Below are positions 25,257 to 36,663 of a DNA stretch of 64,000 nucleotides, piece after piece. The notes beneath the pieces are model-generated. The model worked only from the letters and a program-made list of their open reading frames with translations. It did no database searches and was not told the DNA's origin. Source of the DNA: Ectopseudomonas mendocina (GTDB lineage: Bacteria > Pseudomonadota > Gammaproteobacteria > Pseudomonadales > Pseudomonadaceae); the NCBI RefSeq assembly GCF_007049795.1, contig NZ_SCFY01000013.1, forward strand, positions 62,001-126,000, given 5' to 3'. Position numbers and translations under genes: made by a program. Position 1 is the stretch's first letter. Each line of letters opens with the position of its first letter.

Positions 25257-26848
25257 TCAGTCCTGGTGGTTCCAGCGTGCGACCAAAAAACGCAGTCGGC
25301 CGCTGATACCAGGTTCACTGGCGCTGTCAAACGGCACTTCGATCTCCAGGCTTCCATCCTTCTGAAGGTTGCCATAGAGTTTGCGGTCGGCGCTGTGTAC
25401 TCCCTGATTCTGCCAGGCGTGACTCACTTGCCAGTCACTGTCGGCGCCGGGTGGGGTTATTTCCAGCATCAGGCTGTTGCGGAACAGATAGCTCCCCTCG
25501 AAGTGCTGTTTGACCCACAGCTTGCGCTCCACCTCGTAGTCCGGCACGCGAACGTGAAGGTCAAGGTATAGGCCAGCCCCTTGCGCCTGCTATTCACCCG
25601 CGCCCGGTCAGCGAGAAACAGGCTGCCAAGGTACAGCTTGCCGTTCTCCTGCGGTGCCTTGAGCCAGTGCTGATGGGCGAGACAGGCCACCGAGTCCTCC
25701 TCGGCGGTGCGCCGGCTCAGGTACCAGAGCTTGCCGCGAGGGGCGGCGAGTACTTCGAACTGGTACAAGGCGTTGACTGATTGTCCCTGGCTTGCTGCTT
25801 TGCGCAGCTCCTTGGGCAGGCTGATGGCGTCAACTTCGGCCCAGATGTCTACACGCACATCGCCGAACAGAAAACGGGTGAGATTCTGGTACGCCTCCTC
25901 GCTGTTGACGATGCCGAAGTAGCCGGAATGCGCTCGGTAGGTAAAGGCTTTGGCGCAGGGAGCTGTCGGTTTGTTGCGAGCATCCAGCCCGCCGAGGGTC
26001 GCGTTGTCGATGCGCACCAGGCCGTCGCTGCCGTGACCTGCGAAGGTACGCGACAGGCCGAGACCGGCTTCGTAGTCCATGCGGTTGGTGCCAACCATGC
26101 AGAAGAAGCGCCTCGACGGGAAACGTGCCTCGGGTAGCCAGTCGACGCGCTCGGTGAGCTTGTAGGCTGCTTCCAGATCGAGAAAAGTCGCCAGGCGCTG
26201 GCGGTTGAAGTTGCTGATGTCGCTCAGGCTCAGCCAGCTTGGCGGGTTGATGCCGAGCAGGTCGATACCATTGTGTGGCGTGGCGTAGGTAAACACCTTG
26301 TCCACCAGTTTGGCCGCACCACCTGGATCCAGCTTGGGGTTTTGTAGCAGGCCTCGGCACACCAGGCCACCCATCGAATGGGCCACCAGGTAGCAACGGA
26401 AGTCGGTCTTGGTGATGGCGTTCTTCGGGTTGGCGCACACCAGCTCGCGCACCTTGAGAATCAGCTCGCCAAGCTTGCTGGCGAACACCTCCGGGCTCGG
26501 TGTGCTGCCGATACCCAGCAGCCGGGAGGCTTCGTCGTAGTAGCGATAGATGATGATCGAGCGGCTGCCCAGACGGTTATCCGGGTTGGCGGCCCATTCC
26601 GGATCGAGAATGTCGTATCCGTCTTCGTACACGTCCTGATAGTCGAACTCCGAGGCCAGGCGGATTACCGGCGACTCGAAGACAAACTTGCGTGGCTGGC
26701 GGGTCTTTTCCGCTACCGCACGGTAGACGGTGGAACCGAGGTTGAAGCCGCAGAACGGGTCGGCACTGGTCTGGTCGATCTCTCCCGGGGTCATGGCGTA
26801 GCCACGCACGTAGATGATCGGATGGAAGGGGCTATGTGAATTAGCCAT
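25257..26848 (-). pseudogene. Alpha/beta-hydrolase (lipase-like) gene with a frameshift near its 3' end
   Basis: Reading starts at 26848 (MANSHSPFHPIIYVRGYAMT, AGGAG upstream) and shows an esterase fold with the nucleophile elbow in YLVAHSMGGLVCR (Ser about residue 148) and a late acid/His region. The frame reads sensibly through LGSLFLADRARVN, then turns into Ser/Arg-rich nonsense ending at 25469. The alternative frame resumes plausible protein immediately (GLYLDLHVRVPDYEVERKLW) and continues to a stop at 25257. A one-base loss at about 25589-25592 explains both. The catalytic domain is before the lesion, so a shortened enzyme could still be made. A sequencing error is the main alternative. 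Confidence 0.78.
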
Positions 26849-27044
26849 GGTTGCTCCTGAGGTGGCGTGCGCGTGCCTCGGGAATGCTCATCATGGCCGA
26901 ACTGCGGGATGCGACGAGTGGCGCGGGTGGTCGTGAAGAAGATTAGCTCAGCGCTGGAGGTTTTCCGGATTTTTGCGCGGCTAGACGGCGACTTGGCAAG
27001 GCTCGACTAAGCTACTGAGACCTGCCTAATGCTGGAGTGCCATC

Positions 27045-28679
27045 ATGCTGCGCGCATTCACCGATCTGGGGTTCCGTTGGAAGATTGCCCTGCCGATTCT
27101 GTTGCTGGCCGCCTTGCTGGTAACGATGGGAGCCTTGGGTGTACGTGGTATCACCCAGGTCGCTGAATCCAGCACCACGCTGACCAATCGCCATCTGCCT
27201 GCCATCAGCCTGCTGCTCAATGCCGACCGGGACCTGTACCAGGCCTTCGTCGCCGAGCGCAGCCTGCTCGACGAAGACTCCGGTTCGCATGCCGCGCAGT
27301 TGCGCGCCTCGCATGCCGAGAACCTGCAACAGGCCTATGACCGCGTGCACAAGTTCGCCGCGATGCAGCCAGGCAGCGAAGCGCTGGCTCTGGTGGCTGA
27401 TTTCGACCGTGGTTTCGAACTCTGGAAGGCGACCTCGTTGCGCGTGCTGGAGCTGGCCAATAGCGACCCCAATGCTGCCAGTCGGTTGAGTTTCGCCGAC
27501 AGCGAGGCGCAATTCGAAGAGGCGCGCAGTGCCATCGACAAGCTCGGTGAGCTTGAAGACAACGCGGCCAATGCGGTGGGCACCGAAGCCATCGCCCGTG
27601 GCGAGTCTCTGGCCTGGCAGCAAGGGCTGATCATCGCCATCGGCCTGCTGGTGTGCCTGGTGCTGGTGGTGGGCTTCCCGCTATTGGTGACCCGTCCGCT
27701 GCACAACCTGCTGCATCGTATCGAACAGATCGCCGATGGTGACGGCGATCTGCGCGTGCGTCTGGACGTGCTGTCCAAGGACGAACTGGGCCAGCTCAGC
27801 CATGCCTTCAACCGCTTCCTCGACAAGCTGCAGCCCTTGATCAAGGAAGTCGGCCGCGTCACTGACGAAGTCGCCGATTCGGCCAAAAGCCTGGCTGGCC
27901 TGGCGGTTGCCAATGACCGGCTGATCAACAGCGAGCACGCGGCGGTGGATCAGGTCAGCACTGCGGCCACCGAAATGAGCGTGGCGGTGCATGAAGTGGC
28001 GCGAAACGCGCAGAGCGCTGCCGATGCAGCGCGCAATGCCGAGCAACAGTCGCGCGAGGGTGCCCAGGTGGTGGGGGCGACCATCCATTCGATCCGTCAG
28101 CTGGCTCAGGAAGTGGAAAGCGCCTCCGACACCATCCAGACCCTGGAGCAGGAAACCGCCAACATCGGCGCGGTACTGGCGGTGATCAAGGGCATCGCCG
28201 AACAGACCAATCTGCTGGCGCTCAACGCGGCCATCGAGGCGGCGCGGGCAGGCGAGCAGGGCCGTGGTTTCGCCGTGGTCGCCGACGAGGTGCGGGCGCT
28301 GGCCGCGCGTACCCAGGAGTCGACCAAGGACATCCAGCAAATGATCGAGCGCCTGCAGGCGGGTGTGCAGAACGCAGTCAAGGCCACGCACTCGGGCAGT
28401 ACCCGCGCGCGGCAGAGCGTGGAGCAGGCCGCTGGTGTGGATCAGGCGCTGAGCGTCACCGGTGACTCAGTGCAGCGCATCAACGACATGGCGGCGCAGA
28501 TAGCCACTGCCTGCGAGGAGCAAAGCAGCGTCACCGAAGAAATCGCCCGCAATATCAGCGATATTCGCGACCTGTCCAACGAGGCGGCGCAAACCTCCGA
28601 GCAGAGCTCGCGAGCCAGCCAGCACCTGTCCGATCTGTCTCATGGGCTGGCGCAGTTGGTGGGACGTTTCCGCGTGTGA
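27045..28679 (+). CDS. Methyl-accepting chemotaxis protein
   Basis: 544 residues. Membrane helix 1 at about 14-34, a roughly 150-residue periplasmic helical sensor domain (four-helix-bundle type), membrane helix 2 at about 189-211, HAMP at about 212-265, then the cytoplasmic signalling rod whose tip reads [20 protein letters not shown] and [15 protein letters not shown]. No C-terminal CheR-binding pentapeptide is seen (ends GRFRV). It senses an unknown ligand and signals to CheA. It stands alone, away from che genes. Confidence 0.92.
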   Translation: MLRAFTDLGFRWKIALPILLLAALLVTMGALGVRGITQVAESSTTLTNRHLPAISLLLNADRDLYQAFVAERSLLDEDSGSHAAQLRASHAENLQQAYDRVHKFAAMQPGSEALALVADFDRGFELWKATSLRVLELANSDPNAASRLSFADSEAQFEEARSAIDKLGELEDNAANAVGTEAIARGESLAWQQGLIIAIGLLVCLVLVVGFPLLVTRPLHNLLHRIEQIADGDGDLRVRLDVLSKDELGQLSHAFNRFLDKLQPLIKEVGRVTDEVADSAKSLAGLAVANDRLINSEHAAVDQVSTAATEMSVAVHEVARNAQSAADAARNAEQQSREGAQVVGATIHSIRQLAQEVESASDTIQTLEQETANIGAVLAVIKGIAEQTNLLALNAAIEAARAGEQGRGFAVVADEVRALAARTQESTKDIQQMIERLQAGVQNAVKATHSGSTRARQSVEQAAGVDQALSVTGDSVQRINDMAAQIATACEEQSSVTEEIARNISDIRDLSNEAAQTSEQSSRASQHLSDLSHGLAQLVGRFRV

Positions 28680-28714
28680 CGTCAGTGTCTCGCGTATCTA
28701 AGTGTTTGAAGCAG

Positions 28715-28742
28715 TTGTAAGTTTACGTTTAGCCGTTACAAT
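28715..28742 (+). promoter_or_regulatory. Putative promoter of ffs
   Basis: TTGTAA at 28715-28720 and TACAAT at 28737-28742 with a 16-bp spacer, about 34 bases before the mature RNA. The spacing and -10 fit a strong sigma-70 promoter. Confidence 0.6.
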
Positions 28743-28775
28743 GGCGCGGCTCGTCGCAATGGCGGGCAGCGTTAT

Positions 28776-28886
28776 GGTGGCCCTGCCGGTCCCCTCGCAA
28801 CGATTACCCGTTAACCTGGTCAGGCCCGGAAGGGAGCAGCCACAGCGGGAACATTGTGTGCCGGGGTGTGGCTGGTAGGGTCCACC
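28776..28886 (+). ncRNA. ffs: 4.5S signal recognition particle RNA
   Basis: The SRP RNA core is unmistakable: GTCAGGCCCGGAAGGGAGCA (28819-28838), the GGAA tetraloop hairpin and the asymmetric loop bound by Ffh. The ends pair: GGTGGCCCTGCCGG at the 5' side with CTGGTAGGGTCCACC at the 3' side. Length is about 111 nt, as in other Pseudomonas. It works with Ffh and FtsY in cotranslational membrane targeting. Exact ends are set by pairing and are good to a few bases. Confidence 0.93.
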
Positions 28887-28958
28887 TCCAGTTTTCCAAG
28901 CCTCCCCCCTATCTAAATATCCTCAGTGTCTATCTGAAGGTTTTTGCTGTGCGCAGTA

Positions 28959-28987
28959 AAAAGCCCGCGCTTTGGGCGCGGGCTTTT
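28959..28987. terminator. Bidirectional rho-independent terminator
   Basis: AAAAGCCCGCGC / GCGCGGGCTTTT, a perfect 12-bp stem with a 5-base loop and A/T tracts on both sides. It lies between ffs and the convergent DUF3509 gene. Confidence 0.88.
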
Positions 28988-29001
28988 GGCTGTTTGCAGG
29001 C

Positions 29002-29289
29002 TCAGGCAATGCGGTAATTCAACACGCTGTCCTGTTCCTTGAGTGTCTTGCGCAGATCGGCTGGGATATTACCGGCGCGTACGGCCAGTTCCAGGCGAAT
29101 TTCTTCCAGGCTCTGGGCGAAGGCATCCTGATCGGTGACCTGTGGCTTGGCCAGGACGCGGCTGTAGACGGTGCTGTCGCTCTCGTCGAGCAGGGCGAGG
29201 ATGATGCTGCCGTCCGGGCGCGGCGAGCTGAAGCTGGCGCGCAGCGGATTGAACAGGTGATCGACGAGCTGTTGGTTGGTGAGTTCCAT
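29002..29289 (-). CDS. DUF3509-family protein (copy 1)
   Basis: 95 residues, acidic, no signal peptide: MELTNQQLVDHLFNPLRASF, with RPDGSIILALLDESDSTVYSR in the middle. This layout (a short amphipathic start, then a beta-rich segment with SxxLxLxD, then a helical tail) matches DUF3509, a small family restricted mostly to Pseudomonas and without known function. A second, diverged copy follows upstream on the same strand. Confidence 0.72.
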   Translation of the reverse strand: MELTNQQLVDHLFNPLRASFSSPRPDGSIILALLDESDSTVYSRVLAKPQVTDQDAFAQSLEEIRLELAVRAGNIPADLRKTLKEQDSVLNYRIA

Positions 29290-29342
29290 GTCCTACTCCA
29301 TCCTGAGGTTGGTCACCTTTGACCCCAGGATGACGACTTGGT

Positions 29343-29564
29343 TCAGGCAGTGAGCGACTGGCGGGTGCGTTCGATCACTTGTTGCAGCGACTCGTCGTTG
29401 TACTGGCCAGGGTACAGACGCTGGCTGTACTGGGCGATACCGGTCTTGTCGACCAGGGTAAAGCTGAAGCTGCCCTTGCGCGTTGCCTGGATGCGGCAAT
29501 CGAACGGCGCGAAGGCGTGAGTCAGGGTGCTGATGGCTTTCTGAATTTGATGTTGAGCATTCAT
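29343..29564 (-). CDS. DUF3509-family protein (copy 2)
   Basis: 73 residues: MNAQHQIQKAISTLTHAFAP, then GSFSFTLVDKTGIAQYSQRL. It aligns with copy 1 over the central block (GSFSFTLVDKTG against GSIILALLDESD) but is otherwise well diverged, so the two are old paralogues, 53 bases apart and probably co-transcribed. Function unknown. Confidence 0.7.
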   Translation of the reverse strand: MNAQHQIQKAISTLTHAFAPFDCRIQATRKGSFSFTLVDKTGIAQYSQRLYPGQYNDESLQQVIERTRQSLTA

Positions 29565-30028
29565 TTTTCTAGGTATTCCTTAAAGCATGTGCGCTTCGTT
29601 GCGCGTGGTGTAGCTCCATGTTGTTGGCCAAAAAGCGGCCATAGCATGTCAACCGATCGGAGCTTGATTAGCACGATAAAGTTCCATTGTTACGGTTCTT
29701 CGGCGTGGTCGGTACGTCGGAGGCAGGCAGAGGAACTGCACCGATAAACGGCGAGTCGGCCTGATCAGTCAGCAGGTGGGATCGGGGAGGGCGGCAGCGC
29801 AGAGATGCGCTAGGCGTTGAACCGGGAAACCAGCGAGGGGGCGCAAAGGCCTTAATGACTTACAGCGTGGTACGAACGGCGCGGATGATAATGCGTTGTG
29901 CAAGAAATAACCAGCACTATTTCTCAAGTCAGGGTGATGCAGCTCCACACATGCGGGGGGCGGATGCAATTTGCCGGTTGCTCCGCTAGGATTAGCCCAC
30001 TTTTGCTTTCCTCATATGACGGTTTTCC
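29565..30028. other. Intergenic region before dnaX
   Basis: 464 bases between the divergent DUF3509 gene and dnaX. Short frames here have unusual composition and no ribosome-binding sites. I see no repeat, convincing promoter or RNA fold. It should hold the dnaX promoter and part of the DUF3509 promoter. Confidence 0.5.
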
Positions 30029-32146
<2,118 letters not shown>

Positions 32147-32169
32147 TTCTGAACACCGAGGATACCGAC

Positions 32170-32496
32170 ATGATGAAAGGTGGCATGGCAGGCCTGATGA
32201 AACAGGCTCAGCAAATGCAGGAAAAAATGCAGAAGATGCAGGAAGAGCTGGCCAACGCCGAAGTCACCGGCCAGTCCGGCGCAGGTCTGGTCAGCGTGGT
32301 GATGACCGGTCGTCACGACGTCAAGCGCATCACCCTGGATGACAGCCTGATGCAGGAAGACAAGGAAGTGCTCGAAGACCTGATCGCCGCTGCGGTCAAC
32401 GATGCGGTGCGCAAGGTCGAGCAGAACAGCCAGGACAAGATGTCCGGCATGACTGCAGGGATGCAGCTTCCCCCCGGCTTCAAAATGCCCTTCTGA
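32170..32496 (+). CDS. YbaB/EbfC nucleoid-associated protein
   Basis: 108 residues: [20 protein letters not shown], a Met/Gln-rich helix, then the family core ([28 protein letters not shown]) and a helical C-terminus ending LPPGFKMPF, typical of YbaB. It is a dimeric DNA-binding protein. It lies 23 bases after dnaX and ahead of recR, the conserved bacterial order. Confidence 0.95.
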   Translation: MMKGGMAGLMKQAQQMQEKMQKMQEELANAEVTGQSGAGLVSVVMTGRHDVKRITLDDSLMQEDKEVLEDLIAAAVNDAVRKVEQNSQDKMSGMTAGMQLPPGFKMPF

Positions 32497-32653
32497 CAGG
32501 CCACGTGCCGTCCAGTCGACGCACATGGCGGCGTTGCCGGCGAACTCGGAATCCTCATGTGCTCCAGCACACTGCTGTTCCTCGTCCGCCGGCGCCTTGC
32601 CCTGTACGCCGCCTGATCGCCACTCTTACTTGTGTTGCTCGCGTGTGCACTTC

Positions 32654-32675
32654 GTAGGGTGGGCTTTAGCCCACC
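32654..32675. repeat. Short inverted repeat (GTAGGGTGGG family)
   Basis: GTAGGGTGGGCTTTAGCCCACC, with GGTGGGCT pairing to AGCCCACC around TT. It is a single short member of the GTAGGG family, in the ybaB-recR gap. Confidence 0.75.
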
Positions 32676-32708
32676 AGATCATTGCCCGCCAACTTTTGCA
32701 GGACTTCC

Positions 32709-33308
32709 ATGAGCTTCAGCCCTCTGATTCGCCAGTTGATCGATTCTCTGCGCATCCTGCCCGGCGTCGGCCAGAAGACTGCGCAGCGCATGGCGCTGCA
32801 GCTGCTTGAGCGTGATCGCCGTGGCGGTCAGCGTCTGGCGCAGGCGTTGAGTGCGGCGATGGAAGGCGTGGGGCATTGCAAGCGCTGCCGCAGCCTGAGC
32901 GAGGACGAGGTCTGCCAGCTGTGCCTGGACGAGCGGCGTGACGACAGCCTGCTGTGTGTGGTGGAAGGTCCGATGGACGTGCATGCAGTGGAGCAGACCG
33001 GCTTTCGCGGTCGCTACTTCGTGCTCAAGGGGCACCTGTCGCCGCTCGATGGCCTGGGTCCGGAAGCCATCGGTATTCCAGCGCTGCTGGAGCGCATCGA
33101 TGCCGGTGCTTTCAGCGAAGTGATTCTGGCCACCAACCCGACGGTGGAAGGCGAGGCCACGGCGCATTACATCGCCCAGATCCTTGCTGGCAAAGGCCTG
33201 ATCGCTTCGCGTATCGCCCATGGCATGCCACTTGGTGGCGAGCTGGAGTTGGTCGATGGCGGCACACTGGCTCACGCACTGGCCGGTCGGCGCCCGATCA
33301 GTCTCTGA
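32709..33308 (+). CDS. recR: Recombination protein RecR
   Basis: 199 residues from [20 protein letters not shown]; an in-frame start further upstream is ignored because the family begins here. Helix-hairpin-helix ([17 protein letters not shown]), a zinc-binding four-Cys motif ([16 protein letters not shown]), a Toprim domain ([11 protein letters not shown] to [20 protein letters not shown]) and a C-terminal Walker-like segment. It acts with RecF/RecO to load RecA at gaps. It follows ybaB after about 210 bases. Confidence 0.96.
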   Translation: MSFSPLIRQLIDSLRILPGVGQKTAQRMALQLLERDRRGGQRLAQALSAAMEGVGHCKRCRSLSEDEVCQLCLDERRDDSLLCVVEGPMDVHAVEQTGFRGRYFVLKGHLSPLDGLGPEAIGIPALLERIDAGAFSEVILATNPTVEGEATAHYIAQILAGKGLIASRIAHGMPLGGELELVDGGTLAHALAGRRPISL

Positions 33309-33337
33309 GCCATCAGTCCCTTCTATTCGGAGTGCTT

Positions 33338-33916
33338 GTGATCAACGACACTCTGCGCCGTATTGCCCTGCTGCTTCTGCTTGCAGCGCCCCTGGCCGCA
33401 CAGGCTCAGTGCCCGACCGGGCAGATACAGGTGTGCCTGGGCGGCTCCTGTCTGTGTGTGCCGGATCCCGTGCGTATGCGTGAGGACGGCCTGAACCTGG
33501 CGGCGGCGCGGCTCGAAGCCTGGTTGCTGCAGTCTCGTCAGGCAGCGCTACGCGCTGGCACCGAACCGATCCCTCTGATGATTCGCGCGCAGCTCGCGCC
33601 GTTCTACGACGATGCGTTGCTTGATGAAGTACGCTATCGCGTCGGCATCACCGACGAGATGGACGCCGCCACCGTCATCTTGCAGAACCCCGATGTGCAG
33701 GCCGTAACGCTGGTCGATGTGGTGGTGTTTCGCAGCAGCGATGCCGCCGTAGAGGATGCTGTGCTGTGGGCGCATGAGTTATGGCATGTGCAGCAGTACC
33801 GTGAGTGGGGCACCGATGGCTTCGCCCAGCGCTACACCCGTAATTTCCAGGCAGTGGAAGGGCCGGCCTACGAAATGGGCGAGCGAGTGAGGAAGGCGCT
33901 GCGCGAGCAGAAATGA
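33338..33916 (+). CDS. Secreted zincin-like protein (HELWH motif, DUF4157-like)
   Basis: 192 residues from a GTG with GGAG six bases upstream. The signal peptide ends at about PLAAQA (22). Right after it is a Cys-rich stretch (QCPTGQIQVCLGGSCLCVP). A metal-protease motif HELWH (in VLWAHELWHVQQYREWG, about residue 147) matches the DUF4157 group of putative metallopeptidases, though no further catalytic ligand is certain. A short gap after recR and no neighbours of related function. Role unknown. Confidence 0.78.
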   Translation: MINDTLRRIALLLLLAAPLAAQAQCPTGQIQVCLGGSCLCVPDPVRMREDGLNLAAARLEAWLLQSRQAALRAGTEPIPLMIRAQLAPFYDDALLDEVRYRVGITDEMDAATVILQNPDVQAVTLVDVVVFRSSDAAVEDAVLWAHELWHVQQYREWGTDGFAQRYTRNFQAVEGPAYEMGERVRKALREQK

Positions 33917-33931
33917 AACGCTCGCTTGAAA

Positions 33932-33950
33932 ACCAAGCAAGCGCTAGGTT
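33932..33950. promoter_or_regulatory. AtuR-operator-like site upstream of the acyl-CoA dehydrogenase gene
   Basis: ACCAAGCAAGCGCTAGGTT differs from atu operator site 1 (5375-5393) at one base of 19. It lies 33 bases before the ATG at 33983, a repressor-like position. No copy other than these three was noticed in the window. Confidence 0.72.
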
Positions 33951-33982
33951 AGGGTGGCCAAAATAATAACGGGAGTACCCGC

Positions 33983-35131
33983 ATGGCCGCTGCTCAGCCT
34001 TATTTCGATGAGTCTCACCAATTGGTTCGTGATTCCGTCCGGCGTTTCGTCGAGCGCGAGATCCTGCCGCATATCGACGAGTGGGAGGAGGCCGAGGAAT
34101 TTCCTCGCGAGCTGTACCTCAAGGCCGGCGCGGCGGGCATTCTCGGTATCGGCTACCCGGAACAGTTCGGCGGCAGCCACGAGGGTGATGTGTTCGCCAA
34201 GGTCGCCGCCAGCGAGGCGTTGATGCGCAGTGGCTCGGGCGGGCTGGTGGCCGGGCTGGGTTCGCTGGATATCGGTTTGCCGCCCATCGTCAAATGGGCC
34301 AAGCCCGCCGTACGCGAGCGTGTGGTGCCGCAGGTGCTGGCCGGCGAGAAGATCATGGCGCTGGCGGTGACGGAGCCTTCTGGTGGCTCCGATGTGGCCA
34401 ATCTCAAGACCCGTGCCGTGCGTGATGGCGACCACTACCGCATCAATGGCAGCAAGACCTTCATCACCAGTGGTGTGCGTGCCGATTACTACACGGTCGC
34501 CGTGCGTACCGGTGGCGAGGGCTTTGGCGGCGTCAGCCTGCTGCTGGTGGAGAAGGGTACGCCGGGTTTCACCGTCGGGCGCAAGCTGAAGAAGATGGGC
34601 TGGTGGGCGTCCGACACTGCCGAGCTGTTCTTCGACGATTGCAAGGTGCCGGTGGAGAACCTGATTGGTGTGGAGAACGCCGGCTTCGCCTGCATCATGG
34701 CCAACTTCCAGAGCGAGCGCCTGAGCCTGGCGATCATGGCCAACATGACCGCGCAACTGGCACTCGAAGAGTCGATGAAATGGGCGCGCGAGCGTCAGGC
34801 GTTCGGTAAACCGGTGGGCAAGTTCCAGGTGCTCAAGCACCGTCTGGCCGAGATGGCGACCCAGTTGGAGGTATCGCGTGAGTTCACCTACCGCCAGGCC
34901 GCACAGATGGCGGCTGGCAGAAGCGTGATCAAGGAGATTTCCATGGCCAAGAACTTCGCCACCGATATCGCTGACCGCCTGACCTACGATGCGGTGCAGA
35001 TCATGGGTGGCATGGGTTACATGCGTGAGTCTCTCGTCGAGCGGCTGTACCGCGACAACCGCATTCTCTCCATTGGCGGGGGTACGCGGGAGATCATGAA
35101 CGAGATCATTTCGAAGCAGATGGGTTTGTAG
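33983..35131 (+). CDS. Acyl-CoA dehydrogenase (candidate terpenoyl/fatty-acyl-CoA dehydrogenase)
   Basis: 382 residues, a complete acyl-CoA dehydrogenase. GGGAG lies 8 bases before the ATG. Signatures: MALAVTEPSGGSDVANLKT, FITSGVRADYYTVAVRTGG, the helical C-terminal domain with ARERQAFGKPVGKFQVLKHR, QIMGGMGYMRES and the FAD-contacting TREIMNEIISKQMGL at the end; the catalytic carboxylate cannot be placed with certainty by eye. Gene order after recR matches P. aeruginosa PA1535, an enzyme I recall being linked to citronellyl-CoA oxidation alongside AtuD. An AtuR-type operator upstream supports a role in the terpene regulon. Confidence 0.9.
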   Translation: MAAAQPYFDESHQLVRDSVRRFVEREILPHIDEWEEAEEFPRELYLKAGAAGILGIGYPEQFGGSHEGDVFAKVAASEALMRSGSGGLVAGLGSLDIGLPPIVKWAKPAVRERVVPQVLAGEKIMALAVTEPSGGSDVANLKTRAVRDGDHYRINGSKTFITSGVRADYYTVAVRTGGEGFGGVSLLLVEKGTPGFTVGRKLKKMGWWASDTAELFFDDCKVPVENLIGVENAGFACIMANFQSERLSLAIMANMTAQLALEESMKWARERQAFGKPVGKFQVLKHRLAEMATQLEVSREFTYRQAAQMAAGRSVIKEISMAKNFATDIADRLTYDAVQIMGGMGYMRESLVERLYRDNRILSIGGGTREIMNEIISKQMGL

Positions 35132-35139
35132 CTGCTGGC

Positions 35140-35207
35140 GTGGGAGGGGCTTCAGCCGCGGTCAGCCTAAATGAGACGAAAAAGCTCGCCGCTAAAGCGC
35201 CTCCCAC
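35140..35207. repeat. Inverted repeat (GTGGGAGG family)
   Basis: Arms GTGGGAGGGGCTTCAGCCGC and CGCTAAAGCGCCTCCCAC. It lies between the convergent acyl-CoA dehydrogenase and AraC genes and could end both transcripts. Half copies occur near 11430. Confidence 0.78.
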
Positions 35208-35219
35208 GGAAATCGGTGA

Positions 35220-36167
35220 TCAGGACGCGGCCTGACTCTGCGCTGCCTGGCGCAGGCGCGCGATGTCGCGTTGCGGTGGCGCACCGAACAGGCGGCTGTA
35301 TTCGCGGCTGAACTGTGATGGACTTTCGTAGCCGACGCGGTAGCTCGCCGCCGCCGCCTCGAGGTTGTCGCAGAGCATCAACCGGCGAGCCTCCTGCAGG
35401 CGCAGTTGTTTTTGGTACTGCAGCGGGCTGAAGGCGGTGACGGCCTTGAAGCGATGGTGCAGTGTCGATGGGCTCAGATTGACTTCGCGAGCCAGCTCCT
35501 CGATGCGCAGCGGCTGGTCGAAGTTCTTGCGTAGCCATTCGATGGCTCGGGAGATGCGTTGGCTCTGGCTATCGGCGATCACTACCTCATGCAGGCGATG
35601 GCCCTGCGGGCTGTGCAGCATGCGGTAGAAAATCTCGCGCAGTGCCAGTGGCGCCAGCATGGCGATGTCGCGCGGGGTTTCCAGCAGGCGCAGCAGGCGG
35701 ATCACCGCATCCAGCAAGCGTGGGTCGAGACGGTCCAGAAACAGTGCGCGCTGTGAGGCAGCATCGGGCGCCGGAATCGGCGGCATCTCGGTGAGCAGGC
35801 TGCTGATCAGTGCCGGATCGATCTCCAGCGCGATACTCAGGTAGGGCGCCTCGGGGCTGGCCTCGATGACCCGTCCGGTCACCGGTAGAACCACCGATGC
35901 CACCAGATAATTCAGTGGATCATAGACATAGAGTTCGTCACCCAGGCGTATCTCCTTGCGACCCTGGGCGATGATGCACAGGCACGGATCGTAGACCGTT
36001 TGCATCGGCAGGCTCGGCGTCGTGGCGCGCGCCAGTTTCAACCCTGGAATAGCAGTGAGGTGCAGGCCGTCCTCGGGAACGAAGCGTTCGACCAGGCGCG
36101 CCATTTCGTGGCTCAGTTCGGCAAGGGGGGTGTCGAGATTTGTGGCGGTGTGAATGGGTGACTGCAT
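35220..36167 (-). CDS. AraC-family transcriptional regulator
   Basis: 315 residues. An N-terminal AraC_N-type sensor domain (about 25-180, with TPSLPMQTVYDPCLCIIAQG and GDELYVYDPLNYLV) is followed by two helix-turn-helices in the C-terminal 100 residues (LRIEELAREVNLSPSTLHHR and AAAASYRVGYESPSQFSREY). It is divergent from a small secreted peptide gene, and two copies of a 23-bp direct repeat lie between. Ligand unknown. Confidence 0.9.
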   Translation of the reverse strand: MQSPIHTATNLDTPLAELSHEMARLVERFVPEDGLHLTAIPGLKLARATTPSLPMQTVYDPCLCIIAQGRKEIRLGDELYVYDPLNYLVASVVLPVTGRVIEASPEAPYLSIALEIDPALISSLLTEMPPIPAPDAASQRALFLDRLDPRLLDAVIRLLRLLETPRDIAMLAPLALREIFYRMLHSPQGHRLHEVVIADSQSQRISRAIEWLRKNFDQPLRIEELAREVNLSPSTLHHRFKAVTAFSPLQYQKQLRLQEARRLMLCDNLEAAAASYRVGYESPSQFSREYSRLFGAPPQRDIARLRQAAQSQAAS

Positions 36168-36234
36168 GGCGCGCCTCCGAAAGGTGAGCGAAGCCTAGCC
36201 AGGTTTTTCAGGCAAGTCATGAGGGGCGGCAGGA

Positions 36235-36364
36235 TTAGGCAAATATTTGCCGGTAATGGGCAAATTACCAGGTATACAGAGTATTTCTAGGTTTATCGCT
36301 TGAAGACTCGGCTGCCTGGAAGTGATCCAATCAATGCAGGTTTAGGCAAGAATCTGCCAGTAAT
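36235..36364. promoter_or_regulatory. Pair of direct repeats, likely AraC-type binding sites
   Basis: Two 23-bp copies at 36235-36257 and 36342-36364, both TTAGGCAA-N9-GTAAT apart from one base and with TGCC inside; 19 of 23 positions agree. They are spaced 107 bp, about ten helical turns, in the same orientation, which suits a looping AraC-family dimer. They fall between the divergent regulator and the small secreted gene. This 329-base gap has no gene. Confidence 0.75.
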
Positions 36365-36496
36365 CGACTAACGCTGGGATGACCATCTGCCTGATCTTTG
36401 TCGTCAGCGCGTCGTGCCTCTGTGCCGGCTCAAACACCTGCAGTAGCCATGTCCCCCGCTAAGTGGTGCCCGCATCCGGCACGAAAGGAGCGAGCC

Positions 36497-36643
36497 ATGC
36501 CGAGTAAATGGTTGATCGCGCCATTGCCCCTGTTGTTGCTCGCCACGGCCTGGCTCGACTCAAGAGCCATTGGCGGAGCGGCTTCTGCCGAACCAGGCGC
36601 AGCGCCCCATGTTTTGCAGCGAAACGCTGCCGGTCTGTATTGA
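36497..36643 (+). CDS. Small secreted peptide (48 residues), unknown
   Basis: ATG with a strong AAAGGAG site seven bases upstream. The 48 residues are a signal-peptide-like start (MPSKWLIAPLPLLLLATAWL) and a short Ala/Pro-rich tail ending RNAAGLY. No family recognised. It is followed 20 bases later by an ABM-fold gene and lies under the paired AraC-type sites, so it may be a regulated peptide. Small size makes the gene call tentative. Confidence 0.55.
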   Translation: MPSKWLIAPLPLLLLATAWLDSRAIGGAASAEPGAAPHVLQRNAAGLY

Positions 36644-36663
36644 TTTGGTTCCAGGAGGTTGCC

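Noticed and set aside
29565-30028. A possible small RNA or peptide before dnaX
   Set aside because: Frames lack ribosome-binding sites, and no stable fold or terminator was seen.
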